From the NCBI GenBank assembly GCA_946539855.1, contig CAMNHV010000008.1:1-64000 (forward strand): a DNA stretch of 64,000 nucleotides. Direction: 5' to 3'. Under the pieces are notes generated by a model that saw only the letters and a list, made by a program, of their open reading frames with translations, did not search any database and was not told the DNA's origin. This stretch comes from CAG-791 sp002449595 (GTDB taxonomy: Bacteria; Bacillota; Clostridia; Lachnospirales; Lachnospiraceae). The translations under genes and the position numbers were made by a program. How positions within the stretch are numbered: the stretch's first letter is position 1; the number at the start of each line of letters is the position of its first letter. Positions 42,285 through 51,210 of this stretch are shown here, one piece after another.

Positions 42285-43318
42285 TTCCCAAGTCCTTCGA
42301 TCGTGTAGGCGAGCGAGCGGTACTGCGACTTGCGGATGACCTGCGAGATGCCGAGCGCGACGCTGTTGACCGGGCTCTCCGCGAGATTGACGGCGAGACG
42401 GATCTCGTTGCTCATCTCCTGCGCGAGGCCCTCCTCCTGGGACGCGCCGCCCGTCAGGAACAGGCCGTGCCGGTAAATATCAGCGGCGAGTTCCGGAGGC
42501 GTCCGCTCCAGGATCAGCTTGATGCTGTCCACGATCACGCGGAAGTTCTCCTTCAGGGATTCCGATACGAAGTCGTGCGTGAGCGTGCGCTCCATCGGGA
42601 GCCCCGTCACGATATCGCGGCCGTAGACGACCGCCTTGCCCTCGTTCTGTGTGATGTCGTTGAAGGCGATGCGGACGCTCTCCGCCGTCTTCATGCCGAT
42701 CACGAGGTTGAACTCGCGGCGCACGGCGCTCACGATCGAGGCGTCGAACACGTGGCCGCCGACCTTGATGATCCTCGACAGGACGATGCCGCCGAGCGAA
42801 AGGATCGAGATCTCCGTTGTGTCGTAGCCGACGTCGACGACGAGCACGCCCTGAGAGTTCTTGACGTCGATCCCCATGCCGAGGCCGTCGGCGATCGCCT
42901 TCTCCACCGCCATGATCTTGCGCGCGCGGATGCCCGCGTCGCGGACGAGGTCGTAGAACGCCCTCTTCTCGACTTCCGTGACGTCCGTGGGGATCGCGAT
43001 GAAGTAGTCGCCGGGGCGGAGCGGGCCGCCCTGCACTTCCTGCATGAAGGCTTTGAGGAGCTGCTCCATGTTGCGGATGTCCGCGATGACGCCGCTCGAC
43101 ATCGGCGCGGTGACGCTGATGTTCCCGGGCGCCTTCTCAAACATCTCATACGCGGCGTCGCCGTAGGCGATCATCCGCTTCTTGTTCTCGATGGCGATCA
43201 TGTTCTTCTGGACCATGATCCGCTCGCCCGCGGAGCTGTAGATCTTGATATTGTTCGTCCCGAGGTCGATCGCGAAGGAGCCGCTCGAGACTAGATTTTT
43301 TCCTGATAATAGACCCAT
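42281..43318 (-). CDS. mreB: MreB-like actin homologue
   Basis: Actin-fold protein guiding wall synthesis, 345 residues. Phosphate-1 loop FAIDLGTNNIKIY and the interdomain region are normal, but phosphate-2 reads DVGYDTTEIS (residues 162-171) where DIGGGTTEIA is typical, and the adenosine loop LTGGASQEEG replaces the usual LTGGGALL.G. So nucleotide binding or hydrolysis may be altered. It heads mreBCD-pbp2-minC-rodA; radC is 62 nt upstream on the same strand. Confidence 0.9.
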   Translation of the reverse strand: MGLLSGKNLVSSGSFAIDLGTNNIKIYSSAGERIMVQKNMIAIENKKRMIAYGDAAYEMFEKAPGNISVTAPMSSGVIADIRNMEQLLKAFMQEVQGGPLRPGDYFIAIPTDVTEVEKRAFYDLVRDAGIRARKIMAVEKAIADGLGMGIDVKNSQGVLVVDVGYDTTEISILSLGGIVLSRIIKVGGHVFDASIVSAVRREFNLVIGMKTAESVRIAFNDITQNEGKAVVYGRDIVTGLPMERTLTHDFVSESLKENFRVIVDSIKLILERTPPELAADIYRHGLFLTGGASQEEGLAQEMSNEIRLAVNLAESPVNSVALGISQVIRKSQYRSLAYTIEGLGK

Positions 43319-43380
43319 GGCAAAACCTGTTTCACAGCGCCTTGCGGCGCATCAATGCTGCTAAAAAACTTACTGGTTGC

Positions 43381-44079
43381 TTATGTCGCGGCGCCCTCGT
43401 CTTCCGTAAGGATGCCGCTTTCTCTCATGCTGTGAAAGACGCCGTCCCCGATGATGATGTGATCGAGGAAGCGCATTCCCATCATGCCCGCGAGCTGAAG
43501 GATCACGCGTGTCACGTGAATATCCTCTTCACTCGGCGAGGGGTCCCCGCCGGGATGGTTGTGCATGAGAATGAATCCCGACGCGTCCTCCCGGACCGCG
43601 TGCCGGAAGACCTCGCGCGGGGATATGAGCGTCCGGTCCGAAGTTCCCACACTGAGCAGGACTTCGCGGATCAGAGAGAGCCTGTTTGTGAGGAGAAGGA
43701 GAAAAAGTTTTTCCTGTCTCTCATGTCTTAGCTCTTCCATATAACAGCCGGCGATGCTCCCGGGATCGGTGAAGCTCAGCTTCCGCTCTGCCCGCTCGCG
43801 CGTAAGACGCGCCGAGAGCTCCGTGATCGCGAGGAGCTTCACGGCACGGACTTCCCCGATGCCGCGGATCTGCGTGAGATCCTTCAGGCTCAGCTCATAG
43901 AGAACCGACAGATCCTGTCTCCCCGGATGTCCCGTCTCAAGGATCTGCCTCGCCAGCTCAGTTGCATTCCTGCCGTCCGTCCCGGTCCGAAGGATCAGGG
44001 CGAGCAGCTCCGCGTTGGTCAGCGCCTGCGCGCCGCACTGCACGAACCGCTCGAACGGCTGCTCTTGTTTTTTGTCCAT
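43381..44079 (-). CDS. radC: RadC-family JAB1/MPN-domain protein
   Basis: 232 residues. N-terminal helix-hairpin-helix region (LTNAELLALILRTG, LTQIRGIGEVRAVKLLA) and a C-terminal JAB/MPN+ zinc domain with the metal motif HNHPGGDPSPSEED. Once linked to repair in E. coli; the biochemical function is still unclear. radC next to mreB is a conserved Bacillota arrangement. Confidence 0.95.
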   Translation of the reverse strand: MDKKQEQPFERFVQCGAQALTNAELLALILRTGTDGRNATELARQILETGHPGRQDLSVLYELSLKDLTQIRGIGEVRAVKLLAITELSARLTRERAERKLSFTDPGSIAGCYMEELRHERQEKLFLLLLTNRLSLIREVLLSVGTSDRTLISPREVFRHAVREDASGFILMHNHPGGDPSPSEEDIHVTRVILQLAGMMGMRFLDHIIIGDGVFHSMRESGILTEDEGAAT

Positions 44080-44123
44080 CGCCGCCTCTTTCCTCTCTCC
44101 GGACAGGGGCAGGGATGGTTCTC

Positions 44124-44152
44124 ATTTTATAGTGATGCAAAGGCGCGGTCAA
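44124..44152 (-). promoter_or_regulatory. Promoter of radC and the mre operon
   Basis: Minus strand TTGACC (44147-44152), 17-nt spacer, TAAAAT (44124-44129), 44 nt before the radC start. Confidence 0.65.
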
Positions 44153-44172
44153 GATTGATTATACACCGCGAA

Positions 44173-45456
44173 CTACAGGGTGGTCAGGCCTTTGTCGAGC
44201 ATGTACTGCAGCGTCTTCAGGATCCCGAATTTCACGTGCGGGAAGGTGAGGCCGCCCTGGAAAAACACGCTGTAAGGCTCGCGGATCGGGCCGTCCGCCG
44301 ACAGCTCGATCGAGGCGCCGGAGACGAAGGCGCCGGCCGCCATGATGACCGGCGAGTCGTAGCCGGGCATGTCCCACGGCTCCGGGACGACGAAGCTGTC
44401 CACGGGGGACGCCGCCTGGATGCCCTGGCAGAACGCGATAACGGCGTTCGGATCATGGAAGGTGATCGCCTGGATGATGTCGTGGCGCTCCTCCTCAGAG
44501 GTCGGGAGCACGTCAAAGCCGAGCTTCTCGTAGCAGGCAGCCGCGAAGACCGCGCCCTTTAATGCGGCGGCGGTGACGACCGGCGCCAGGAAGAAGCCCT
44601 GGAACATGGACGGCAGGACTTCGAGCGTCGCGCCGACTTCCTTGCCGAGGCCCGGGGAGGTCAGGCGGACGGCGGCGTTCTCGATGCACTCTTTCGTGCC
44701 CGCGATGTACCCGCCGATCGGCGCGAGGCCGCCGCCGGGATTCTTGATGAGGGAGCCGATGACCATGTCCGCGCCGACGTCAGAGGGCTCCTTGTCCTCC
44801 GTGAACTCGCCGTAGCAGTTGTCGACCATGCAGAGCACGTCGGGGCGAAGGTCCTTGACAAAACGGATGCAGCCGCCGATCTCGTCTACGGAAAGCGTTT
44901 TTCTCTCCTGGTAGCCCTTCGAGCGCTGGATCGTGACGAGGTGGACCGCAGGGTCCTGCAGCGCCGCGCGGATGCCCTCAAAGTCGAAGGAGCTGTCCGG
45001 CAGCAGGTCGACCTGCGCGTAGCCGATGCCGTACTCCGCAAGCGACCCGCGGGACGGGCGGATGCCGATGACTTCTTCCAATGTGTCATAGGGCTTGCCT
45101 GCGGCGGACAAAAGGACCTGGCCGGGGCGAAGGTTGCTCATCAGTGCCAGCGCGAGCGCGTGCGTGCCGCAGGTGATCTGCGGGCGGACGAGCGCGTCCT
45201 CGGTGTGGAAATACGACGCGTAGGTGCGCTCCAGCGCCTCGCGCCCGATGTCGTCGTAGCCGTAGCCGGTCGTGCCCTTTAAGCAGGCTTCATTGACACG
45301 GGCTTCCTGCATCGCCTGAATGACGCGCAGCTGGCAGAGCTCCGCGTTCTCGTCGATCTTCTTGAAACGCTCCTCGAGGGAGGCAAGGACGGGCCGGGCG
45401 AACGCGAGGACGCGCTCGGAGATGCCCAGGGCCTTGTATTGTGCTTCTGTGGTCAT
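44173..45456 (-). CDS. Methionine gamma-lyase/aluminium-resistance-family PLP protein
   Basis: Fold-type I PLP protein of the YnbB (aluminium resistance) family, 427 residues. The PLP lysine is in GSLIKNPGGG and the PLP-binding Asp in CMVDNCYGEF; GTHALALAL and the N-terminal GYGYDDIGRE are typical. A gamma-lyase activity on sulphur amino acids is proposed for the family but not shown for this protein. The position beside miaA-mutL-mutS is conserved in Clostridia. Confidence 0.9.
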   Translation of the reverse strand: MTTEAQYKALGISERVLAFARPVLASLEERFKKIDENAELCQLRVIQAMQEARVNEACLKGTTGYGYDDIGREALERTYASYFHTEDALVRPQITCGTHALALALMSNLRPGQVLLSAAGKPYDTLEEVIGIRPSRGSLAEYGIGYAQVDLLPDSSFDFEGIRAALQDPAVHLVTIQRSKGYQERKTLSVDEIGGCIRFVKDLRPDVLCMVDNCYGEFTEDKEPSDVGADMVIGSLIKNPGGGLAPIGGYIAGTKECIENAAVRLTSPGLGKEVGATLEVLPSMFQGFFLAPVVTAAALKGAVFAAACYEKLGFDVLPTSEEERHDIIQAITFHDPNAVIAFCQGIQAASPVDSFVVPEPWDMPGYDSPVIMAAGAFVSGASIELSADGPIREPYSVFFQGGLTFPHVKFGILKTLQYMLDKGLTTL

Positions 45457-45477
45457 TGGTTGAAATACACCTCTTCT

Positions 45478-46446
45478 CTATTTGTAGTGTGTGCGAATCC
45501 GTTCGCAGAGGTCATCCGCGATCTCATCCGTGCCGGCGTATAAGCCGCGGTCGATCCAGATGACGTCCTTCTCCTGCTTCAGCCAGGTGAGCTGGCGCTT
45601 CGCGAAGTGCCGCGTGCCGGTCTTGATCCGCTCGACCGCCTCGGGGAGCGTGCATTCTCCCTGCAGGTACGCCGCGGTCTCCTTGTAGCCGAGGCCCTGC
45701 ATCGAGACCGCCGTCCGCGGGACGCCGGCTTCGAGAAGCCGCTCGACTTCTTCGACGAGGCCGTTCTCCACCATGCGGTCGACGCGCAGGTCGATCCTGC
45801 GGTAGAGCTCCTCGCGGTCCATCGTCAGCGCGAAGTACAGGTGGTCGTAGACCGGAGGTCGCGCCCGCTCCTGCCCGTTGTGCTCGGAGATCCGCTGGCC
45901 GGTCTGGTGGAAGTACTCCAGTGCGCGCACGAGGCGCTTGACGTTGTTCGGGTGGATCGCCTCAGCGGAGGCAGGGTCGCACGCCTTCAGCTGTTCGTAG
46001 AGCTGCGCGAGGCCCTCCGGCGTCTTCGCCTGCTCGTAGCAGGCCTCCCGGTAGGTGGTGTCGGTCTCCGTCTCTGTGAACTGCGTGCCGTACAGCAGCG
46101 CCCGGATGTAGAAGCCGGTGCCGCCGGTCACAAAGGGGAGCAGCCCTTCGCGATGAGCGGCCTCGATGGCGGCGGAAGCTTTTTTCTGAAATAGAAAGAC
46201 GTTCCACTCGTCCTCCGGGTCCGCGATGTCGATCAGCGCGTGCGGGACGCCCCGCATCTCCTCTTCGGTCACCTTCGCGGAGCCGATATCCATGCCGCGG
46301 TAGACCTGCATGGAGTCCGCGGAGATCACGGAGCCGTGAAGGCGCAGGGACAGCTCGACGGCGAGATCGCTCTTGCCGGAGGCCGTCGGCCCGCCGATCA
46401 CGATGAGGGGCAGGCGCGCCAGGTTTTCAGTCCGTGCTTCGTTCAT
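45478..46446 (-). CDS. miaA: tRNA dimethylallyltransferase
   Basis: Adds an isopentenyl group to A37 of tRNAs reading UNN codons, 322 residues. N-terminal P-loop GGPTASGKSDLAVEL, SADSMQVYRGMDIGSAKV, VTGGTGFYIRALLYG and KRQLTWLK. ATG 46446 follows AAGGAGCCGC and lies 8 nt after mutL; a longer frame runs into mutL and is not used. Its product is the substrate of MiaB, encoded upstream in the same cluster. Confidence 0.97.
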   Translation of the reverse strand: MNEARTENLARLPLIVIGGPTASGKSDLAVELSLRLHGSVISADSMQVYRGMDIGSAKVTEEEMRGVPHALIDIADPEDEWNVFLFQKKASAAIEAAHREGLLPFVTGGTGFYIRALLYGTQFTETETDTTYREACYEQAKTPEGLAQLYEQLKACDPASAEAIHPNNVKRLVRALEYFHQTGQRISEHNGQERARPPVYDHLYFALTMDREELYRRIDLRVDRMVENGLVEEVERLLEAGVPRTAVSMQGLGYKETAAYLQGECTLPEAVERIKTGTRHFAKRQLTWLKQEKDVIWIDRGLYAGTDEIADDLCERIRTHYK

Positions 46447-46454
46447 GCGGCTCC

Positions 46455-48461
46455 TTACACGATGCGCTTGATCTTGCGCTCGATCTCGTATTTGGACAGG
46501 CGGATCATGGTCGGCCTGCCGTGCGGGCAATGGTAGGGGTCGTCGAGGGTCAGCAGCTCGCGGATCATCGCGCGCGCCTCCTCCTCGCTGATGTGCCAGC
46601 CGCCTTTGACCGCGGCTTTGCACGACATTGTCGCGATCTTGGAGAGGATCAGCTCCGGGTCGCCGGAGAGCTTCTCCGAGAGCAGCTCGTCAAGCGTCTC
46701 CAGGAAAAGCTGCTTCGGATCGCATCCAAACAGCTCCAGCGGGATGCCGCGGATCGCGTAGGCGCTCTCACCGAGCGGGTCGATCTCGTAGCCCATGCGG
46801 GTGAAGAGGTCGGCGCACTGCTCGTAGACGGCCTCCTCGCGGCCGCTCAAAGAGACGGCGATCGGCGGTGCGAGCATCTGGGATGCGGTCTCGCCTGTGC
46901 CGTGGCTCTCCTTCAGGCGGCGCAGGATGTGCTCGTAGTTGCATTTTTCATGGGCCGCGTGCTGGTCGATGAGCAGCATCGCGTCGCGGAACTCGACGAT
47001 CCAGTAAGTGCCGAAGATCTGGCCGACGATGCGGTACTCCTCGGCGTGCTCCGGCGTGAGGATGCGGAACTCCTCTTCGGCCGCGAGCTCCTTGAATGCG
47101 GCGAGCTCAGGAACCGGCGAGGACTTCACGGACGCGGTGTCTAAAGTATTGTCGAAGAAGCTCTGCTGCTGGAAGCTTCCGGCAGGCAGGCGGTCTTCGA
47201 ATATGAAGCCATCGTCTTTCGCATCCTGTGTTTGTGACGCGGAAGACGGTGCGTTAAACGAATCCGATGTGAGCGATGTTTCGGCAGCAGGTGTTGTACC
47301 GTAGCGGGCCTGCGGCTCCGCGACTTCGCGGACGCGCGCCGCCTCGAACGGCTCGTAGCGGGGCTCAGCCTTCAGTTCGCTGGCGGCCTCGGCTTCTTCC
47401 TGGCGCCGCTCCGCCGCTTCTTCTTTTGCGGTCAGAGGAGTGGCCTCCGGGATCAGCTCCTTCCCGCGGAACGCGCTGCGGACTGCGTCAGAGACGAAGT
47501 CAAAGACAGCTTTGCTGTCGGAGAAGCGGATCTCCATCTTGGAGGGGTGGACGTTCACGTCCGCGCCGGCGGGATCCATGCTGAGCGTGAGGACCGCAAA
47601 CGGGAAGCGGTGCTGCATGAGGTCGGTGCCATATCCCTCCTCCAGCGCCTTTGAGAGCAGGTCGCTGCGGAGCATTCTCCTATTGACGAAGAAGATCTCC
47701 TGGCTGCGGTTGCCGCGGTTCAGTTCCGGCTTCGCCGCGAACCCGGTGAGCTGCATCGAGCCCTCCGCAGCTGCGACCGGCACGAGGAGCTTCGAGACTT
47801 CTTTTCCGAAGATCCGGTAGATCACTTCCTTCAGATTGCCGTTGCCGGTCGTGTGGAGCTTGTCCTGGCCGTTCACGCGGTAGTGGAACGAGATGTCCGG
47901 GTGCGACAGCGCCATGCGCTGCACGAGGTCCGTGATGTAGCCGGCCTCCGTCTGCGCGGTCTTCAGGAACTTCTTGCGGACGGGCACATTGTAAAAGAGA
48001 TTCCGCACGATCACGGTCGTCCCCTGCGGGGCGCCGATCTCTTCCGTCTGCATGCGGACGTCGTCCGTGGGACCGGGCGAAGGAAGGTTCGTCGCGCGGA
48101 TGCCCACGATGCTGTCGGCGGTCCGCGTGATCATCTCGACCTGTGCGACGGCTGCGATACTCGAGAGCGCCTCACCGCGGAAGCCGAGGCTCTGGAGGGC
48201 GTCCAGGTCCTTTTCATCGCGGATCTTGCTGGTCGCGTGGCGGAGGAAGGCGCGCTGCACCTCTCCCGCCGCGATGCCGCTCCCGTTGTCCGTGACGCGC
48301 AGTAGCGATATTCCGCCGTCCTTGATCTCACAGGTGATCGCGGTCGCGCCGGCGTCCATCGCGTTCTCAATCAGTTCCTTCGCTACAGCGCTCGGCCGCT
48401 CAACGACCTCACCGGCTGCAATCTTATTGATGGTGTCTTCATTCAGAACATGGATCTCCAT
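46455..48461 (-). CDS. mutL: DNA mismatch repair protein MutL
   Basis: Mismatch repair ATPase and, in Bacillota, nicking endonuclease, 668 residues. GHKL motifs: ELIENAMDAGATAI, DNGSGI, and FRGEALSS with the following loop. The C-terminal domain has the endonuclease metal motif DQHAAHEKCNYE and CPHGRPTM. A variable linker (about 330-460) separates them. Stands 40 nt after mutS. Confidence 0.97.
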   Translation of the reverse strand: MEIHVLNEDTINKIAAGEVVERPSAVAKELIENAMDAGATAITCEIKDGGISLLRVTDNGSGIAAGEVQRAFLRHATSKIRDEKDLDALQSLGFRGEALSSIAAVAQVEMITRTADSIVGIRATNLPSPGPTDDVRMQTEEIGAPQGTTVIVRNLFYNVPVRKKFLKTAQTEAGYITDLVQRMALSHPDISFHYRVNGQDKLHTTGNGNLKEVIYRIFGKEVSKLLVPVAAAEGSMQLTGFAAKPELNRGNRSQEIFFVNRRMLRSDLLSKALEEGYGTDLMQHRFPFAVLTLSMDPAGADVNVHPSKMEIRFSDSKAVFDFVSDAVRSAFRGKELIPEATPLTAKEEAAERRQEEAEAASELKAEPRYEPFEAARVREVAEPQARYGTTPAAETSLTSDSFNAPSSASQTQDAKDDGFIFEDRLPAGSFQQQSFFDNTLDTASVKSSPVPELAAFKELAAEEEFRILTPEHAEEYRIVGQIFGTYWIVEFRDAMLLIDQHAAHEKCNYEHILRRLKESHGTGETASQMLAPPIAVSLSGREEAVYEQCADLFTRMGYEIDPLGESAYAIRGIPLELFGCDPKQLFLETLDELLSEKLSGDPELILSKIATMSCKAAVKGGWHISEEEARAMIRELLTLDDPYHCPHGRPTMIRLSKYEIERKIKRIV

Positions 48462-48501
48462 ACCGTTCTCCGTCTGTTCCTGATGTCTGTTCAGCGCCTT
48501 C

Positions 48502-51207
48502 TTACTGCCACGTGTTCTTCAACTCATTCTGCATGCGATAAAGCATATTGAGCGCATCCAGCGGCGTCATCGAAGGAATGTCGGCGTTCTTCAGCTCCTC
48601 GAGAACCTGATCGCGGTTCATCTCAAAGGAAAGCGACATCTGCGACAGGTCGACGTCGTCATAGTGCGGCATCTTCTTTCTCTTGCCGCTCTCTGCAATC
48701 CCCTTCTCCATGTCCTGCAGCCGGTCCGTGATGTCGTTGTCGGAGAGCTCCTCCGCGATCTCCTTCGCGCGGTCGATGACCATGTCCGGAATGCCGGCGA
48801 GCCGCGCGACCTGGATGCCGTAGCTGCGGTCCGCCCCGCCCTTCACGATCTTGCGCAGGAACGCGATGTCGTCGCCGTTTTCTTTCACTGCGACGCAGTA
48901 GTTGTTGACGTTCTCGATCTTGCCCTCGAGCTCCGTCAGCTCGTGGTAGTGGGTCGCAAAGAGCGTCTTCGCGCCGAGCAGCTTCTTGCTGCTGATGTGT
49001 TCGATCACGGCCCACGCGATGGAGAGTCCGTCGAACGTCGAGGTGCCGCGCCCGATCTCATCGAGGATGAGGAGTGAGTCCTTTGTCGCGTTCCTAAGGA
49101 TCCCTGCCACCTCGTTCATCTCGACCATGAACGTACTCTGGCCGCTCGAGAGGTCGTCCGAGGCGCCGACCCTTGTAAAGATCCGGTCGACGATGCACAG
49201 GTCCGCCTTTTTCGCCGGGACGAAGCTGCCGATCTGCATCATCAGCACGATCAGCGCGGTCTGGCGCATGTAGGTGGACTTGCCCGCCATGTTCGGCCCT
49301 GTGATGACCGAGATCGCGTGCTTCTTGTTGTCGAGATACGTGTCGTTCGGGACGAAGTCGCCGTGCAGCATCTGTTCGACGACCGGGTGCCGCCCGTCGC
49401 GGATGTCGATGACTCCCTTGTCGTTCAGCTGCGGCCTTACATATCCGTTCCGCTCCGCTACCAGCGAAAAACTGCACATGACGTCCAGCATCGCGAGCGC
49501 GTGCGCCGCCTTCTGGATGCGCTCCGTCTGCGCGGCGATCCTGTCGCGGATCTCACAGAACGCGTCATATTCCAGCGCGTTCAGCTTCTCCTTCGCGTTC
49601 AGGATCTTGTCTTCCAGATCCTTCAGCTTCTCGTTCGTGTACCGCTCCGATCCGACGAGCGTCTGCTTGCGGATATAGTCGTCCGGCACCAGATCCTTGA
49701 ACGAATTGGTCACATCGAAATAATAGCCGAAGACCTTGTTGTACTTGATCTTCAGGTTCTTGATGCCTGTCCTTGCGCGGTCCTCCTCCTCGAGGTCCAT
49801 CAGCCACTGTTTTCCGTTTGCGGCGATGTCCCTCAGGCTGTCAATGTCCGCGCTGTATCCGTCCCTTATGAATCCGCCTTCGCGGATCGACATCGGCGGA
49901 TCGTCGTTGATTGCCTTCGTCAGCAGCCCTGTCAGGTCTTCAAAATCGTCCGTGTCATTCAGGATCTCTCCGAGCAGCCCCTCGTTGTGGATCTGCAATA
50001 GCGACCGGATGGGTCGCAGCATGGAGAGCGAGGTGGACAACGCGATGAGATCCCTCGCATTGGCACTGAGATAGCTGATTCTCGTCATCAGCCTCTCAAG
50101 GTCATACACGGGCTGTAAATATTCCCTGAGTTCGTCACGGTCAACGCTGCTGTCCGACAGAGTCGATACGGCGTCAAGACGCTTTTCGATCTCTGTGCGA
50201 TCGATCAGCGGCTGTGCGAGGCAGCGCCGCAGGAGACGCGCGCCCATCGCCGTCTTCGTCTTGTCCAACACCCAGAGGAGGGAGCCCCTCTTCTCTTTCT
50301 CGCGGATCGTCTCCGTGAGTTCCAGGGACCTGCGCGCGACGGAGTCCAGCAGCATGTATTTGCCGGTCGTATAGGCCGTCACATGCGTGAGGCAGGCGAG
50401 ATCGTTTTTCTGCGTCTCATAAAGGTAAGTCAGAAGCGCGCCGGCCGCAGCCTGCCCGCTGGGGAAATCGGCGATCCCGAGCGCGGTCATCGACGAGGCG
50501 CGGAAGTGCTTCAGCAGGATCCGGCTGCACACGGCGGTGTCGTGGTAGCGGGCGTCGAGCGGCGTCAGCGCCGCGTGGACCTGAGTCCGCAGGAACTGCG
50601 TATCGATCCCCGACAGGAGAAAAGCTTCATTGCACAAAATCTCGGCCGGATGATACCGCAGGATCTCGTCCATCAGCCGCTCACCCGGTGCAACCTCCGT
50701 CACGAGGAAGTCGCCCGTCGAGATATCGGAGACGGCGACGCCGCAAGTGTGCGGGTCGTAGAACACGGAAAAGATGTAGTGGTTCGTCTGCTCATCCAGC
50801 GACGCGATGTCGATGTTGGTGCCGGGCGTCACGATCCGGATGACGTCGCGCTTCACGATGCCCTTCGCGAGCTTCGGATCCTCGAGCTGCTCGCAGATCG
50901 CGACCTTGTAGCCCTTGTCGACGAGGCGTGTGAGATAGCTGTCCACGGCGTGGAACGGGACGCCGCACATCGGCGCGCGCTCCGGGAGGCCGCAGTTCTT
51001 GCCGGTGAGCGTCAGCTCCAGCTCTCTGGAGACCGTCACGGCGTCCTCGAAGAACATCTCGTAAAAGTCGCCGAGCCGGTAAAACAGGATGCAGTCGGAA
51101 TATTCTTTTCTCGTTGCGACATACTGCTGCATCATCGGCGAGAGCAGGCTCACGTCGACGTCGTCCAGCTTCATGGAAGGGTTCGTCTTCAGTACGGTCT
51201 CATTCAT
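48502..51207 (-). CDS. mutS: DNA mismatch repair protein MutS
   Basis: Mismatch recognition ATPase, 901 residues. N-terminal mismatch-binding loop FYRLGDFYEMFFEDA (Phe-x-Glu wedge), connector and lever domains, then ATPase with Walker A GPNMAGKSTYMRQ, Walker B LLILDEIGRGTSTFDG and GATHYHEL-like FATHYHELTELEG. The C-terminus carries a clamp-contact-like stretch and a helix. It starts 3 nt after the pepT-miaB fusion stops. Confidence 0.97.
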   Translation of the reverse strand: MNETVLKTNPSMKLDDVDVSLLSPMMQQYVATRKEYSDCILFYRLGDFYEMFFEDAVTVSRELELTLTGKNCGLPERAPMCGVPFHAVDSYLTRLVDKGYKVAICEQLEDPKLAKGIVKRDVIRIVTPGTNIDIASLDEQTNHYIFSVFYDPHTCGVAVSDISTGDFLVTEVAPGERLMDEILRYHPAEILCNEAFLLSGIDTQFLRTQVHAALTPLDARYHDTAVCSRILLKHFRASSMTALGIADFPSGQAAAGALLTYLYETQKNDLACLTHVTAYTTGKYMLLDSVARRSLELTETIREKEKRGSLLWVLDKTKTAMGARLLRRCLAQPLIDRTEIEKRLDAVSTLSDSSVDRDELREYLQPVYDLERLMTRISYLSANARDLIALSTSLSMLRPIRSLLQIHNEGLLGEILNDTDDFEDLTGLLTKAINDDPPMSIREGGFIRDGYSADIDSLRDIAANGKQWLMDLEEEDRARTGIKNLKIKYNKVFGYYFDVTNSFKDLVPDDYIRKQTLVGSERYTNEKLKDLEDKILNAKEKLNALEYDAFCEIRDRIAAQTERIQKAAHALAMLDVMCSFSLVAERNGYVRPQLNDKGVIDIRDGRHPVVEQMLHGDFVPNDTYLDNKKHAISVITGPNMAGKSTYMRQTALIVLMMQIGSFVPAKKADLCIVDRIFTRVGASDDLSSGQSTFMVEMNEVAGILRNATKDSLLILDEIGRGTSTFDGLSIAWAVIEHISSKKLLGAKTLFATHYHELTELEGKIENVNNYCVAVKENGDDIAFLRKIVKGGADRSYGIQVARLAGIPDMVIDRAKEIAEELSDNDITDRLQDMEKGIAESGKRKKMPHYDDVDLSQMSLSFEMNRDQVLEELKNADIPSMTPLDALNMLYRMQNELKNTWQ

Positions 51208-51210
51208 CGT

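Noticed and set aside
43337..43350. Terminator between radC and mreB
   Set aside because: GCGCC-TTGC-GGCGC is only 5 bp and has no T-run; radC and mreB are likely co-transcribed.
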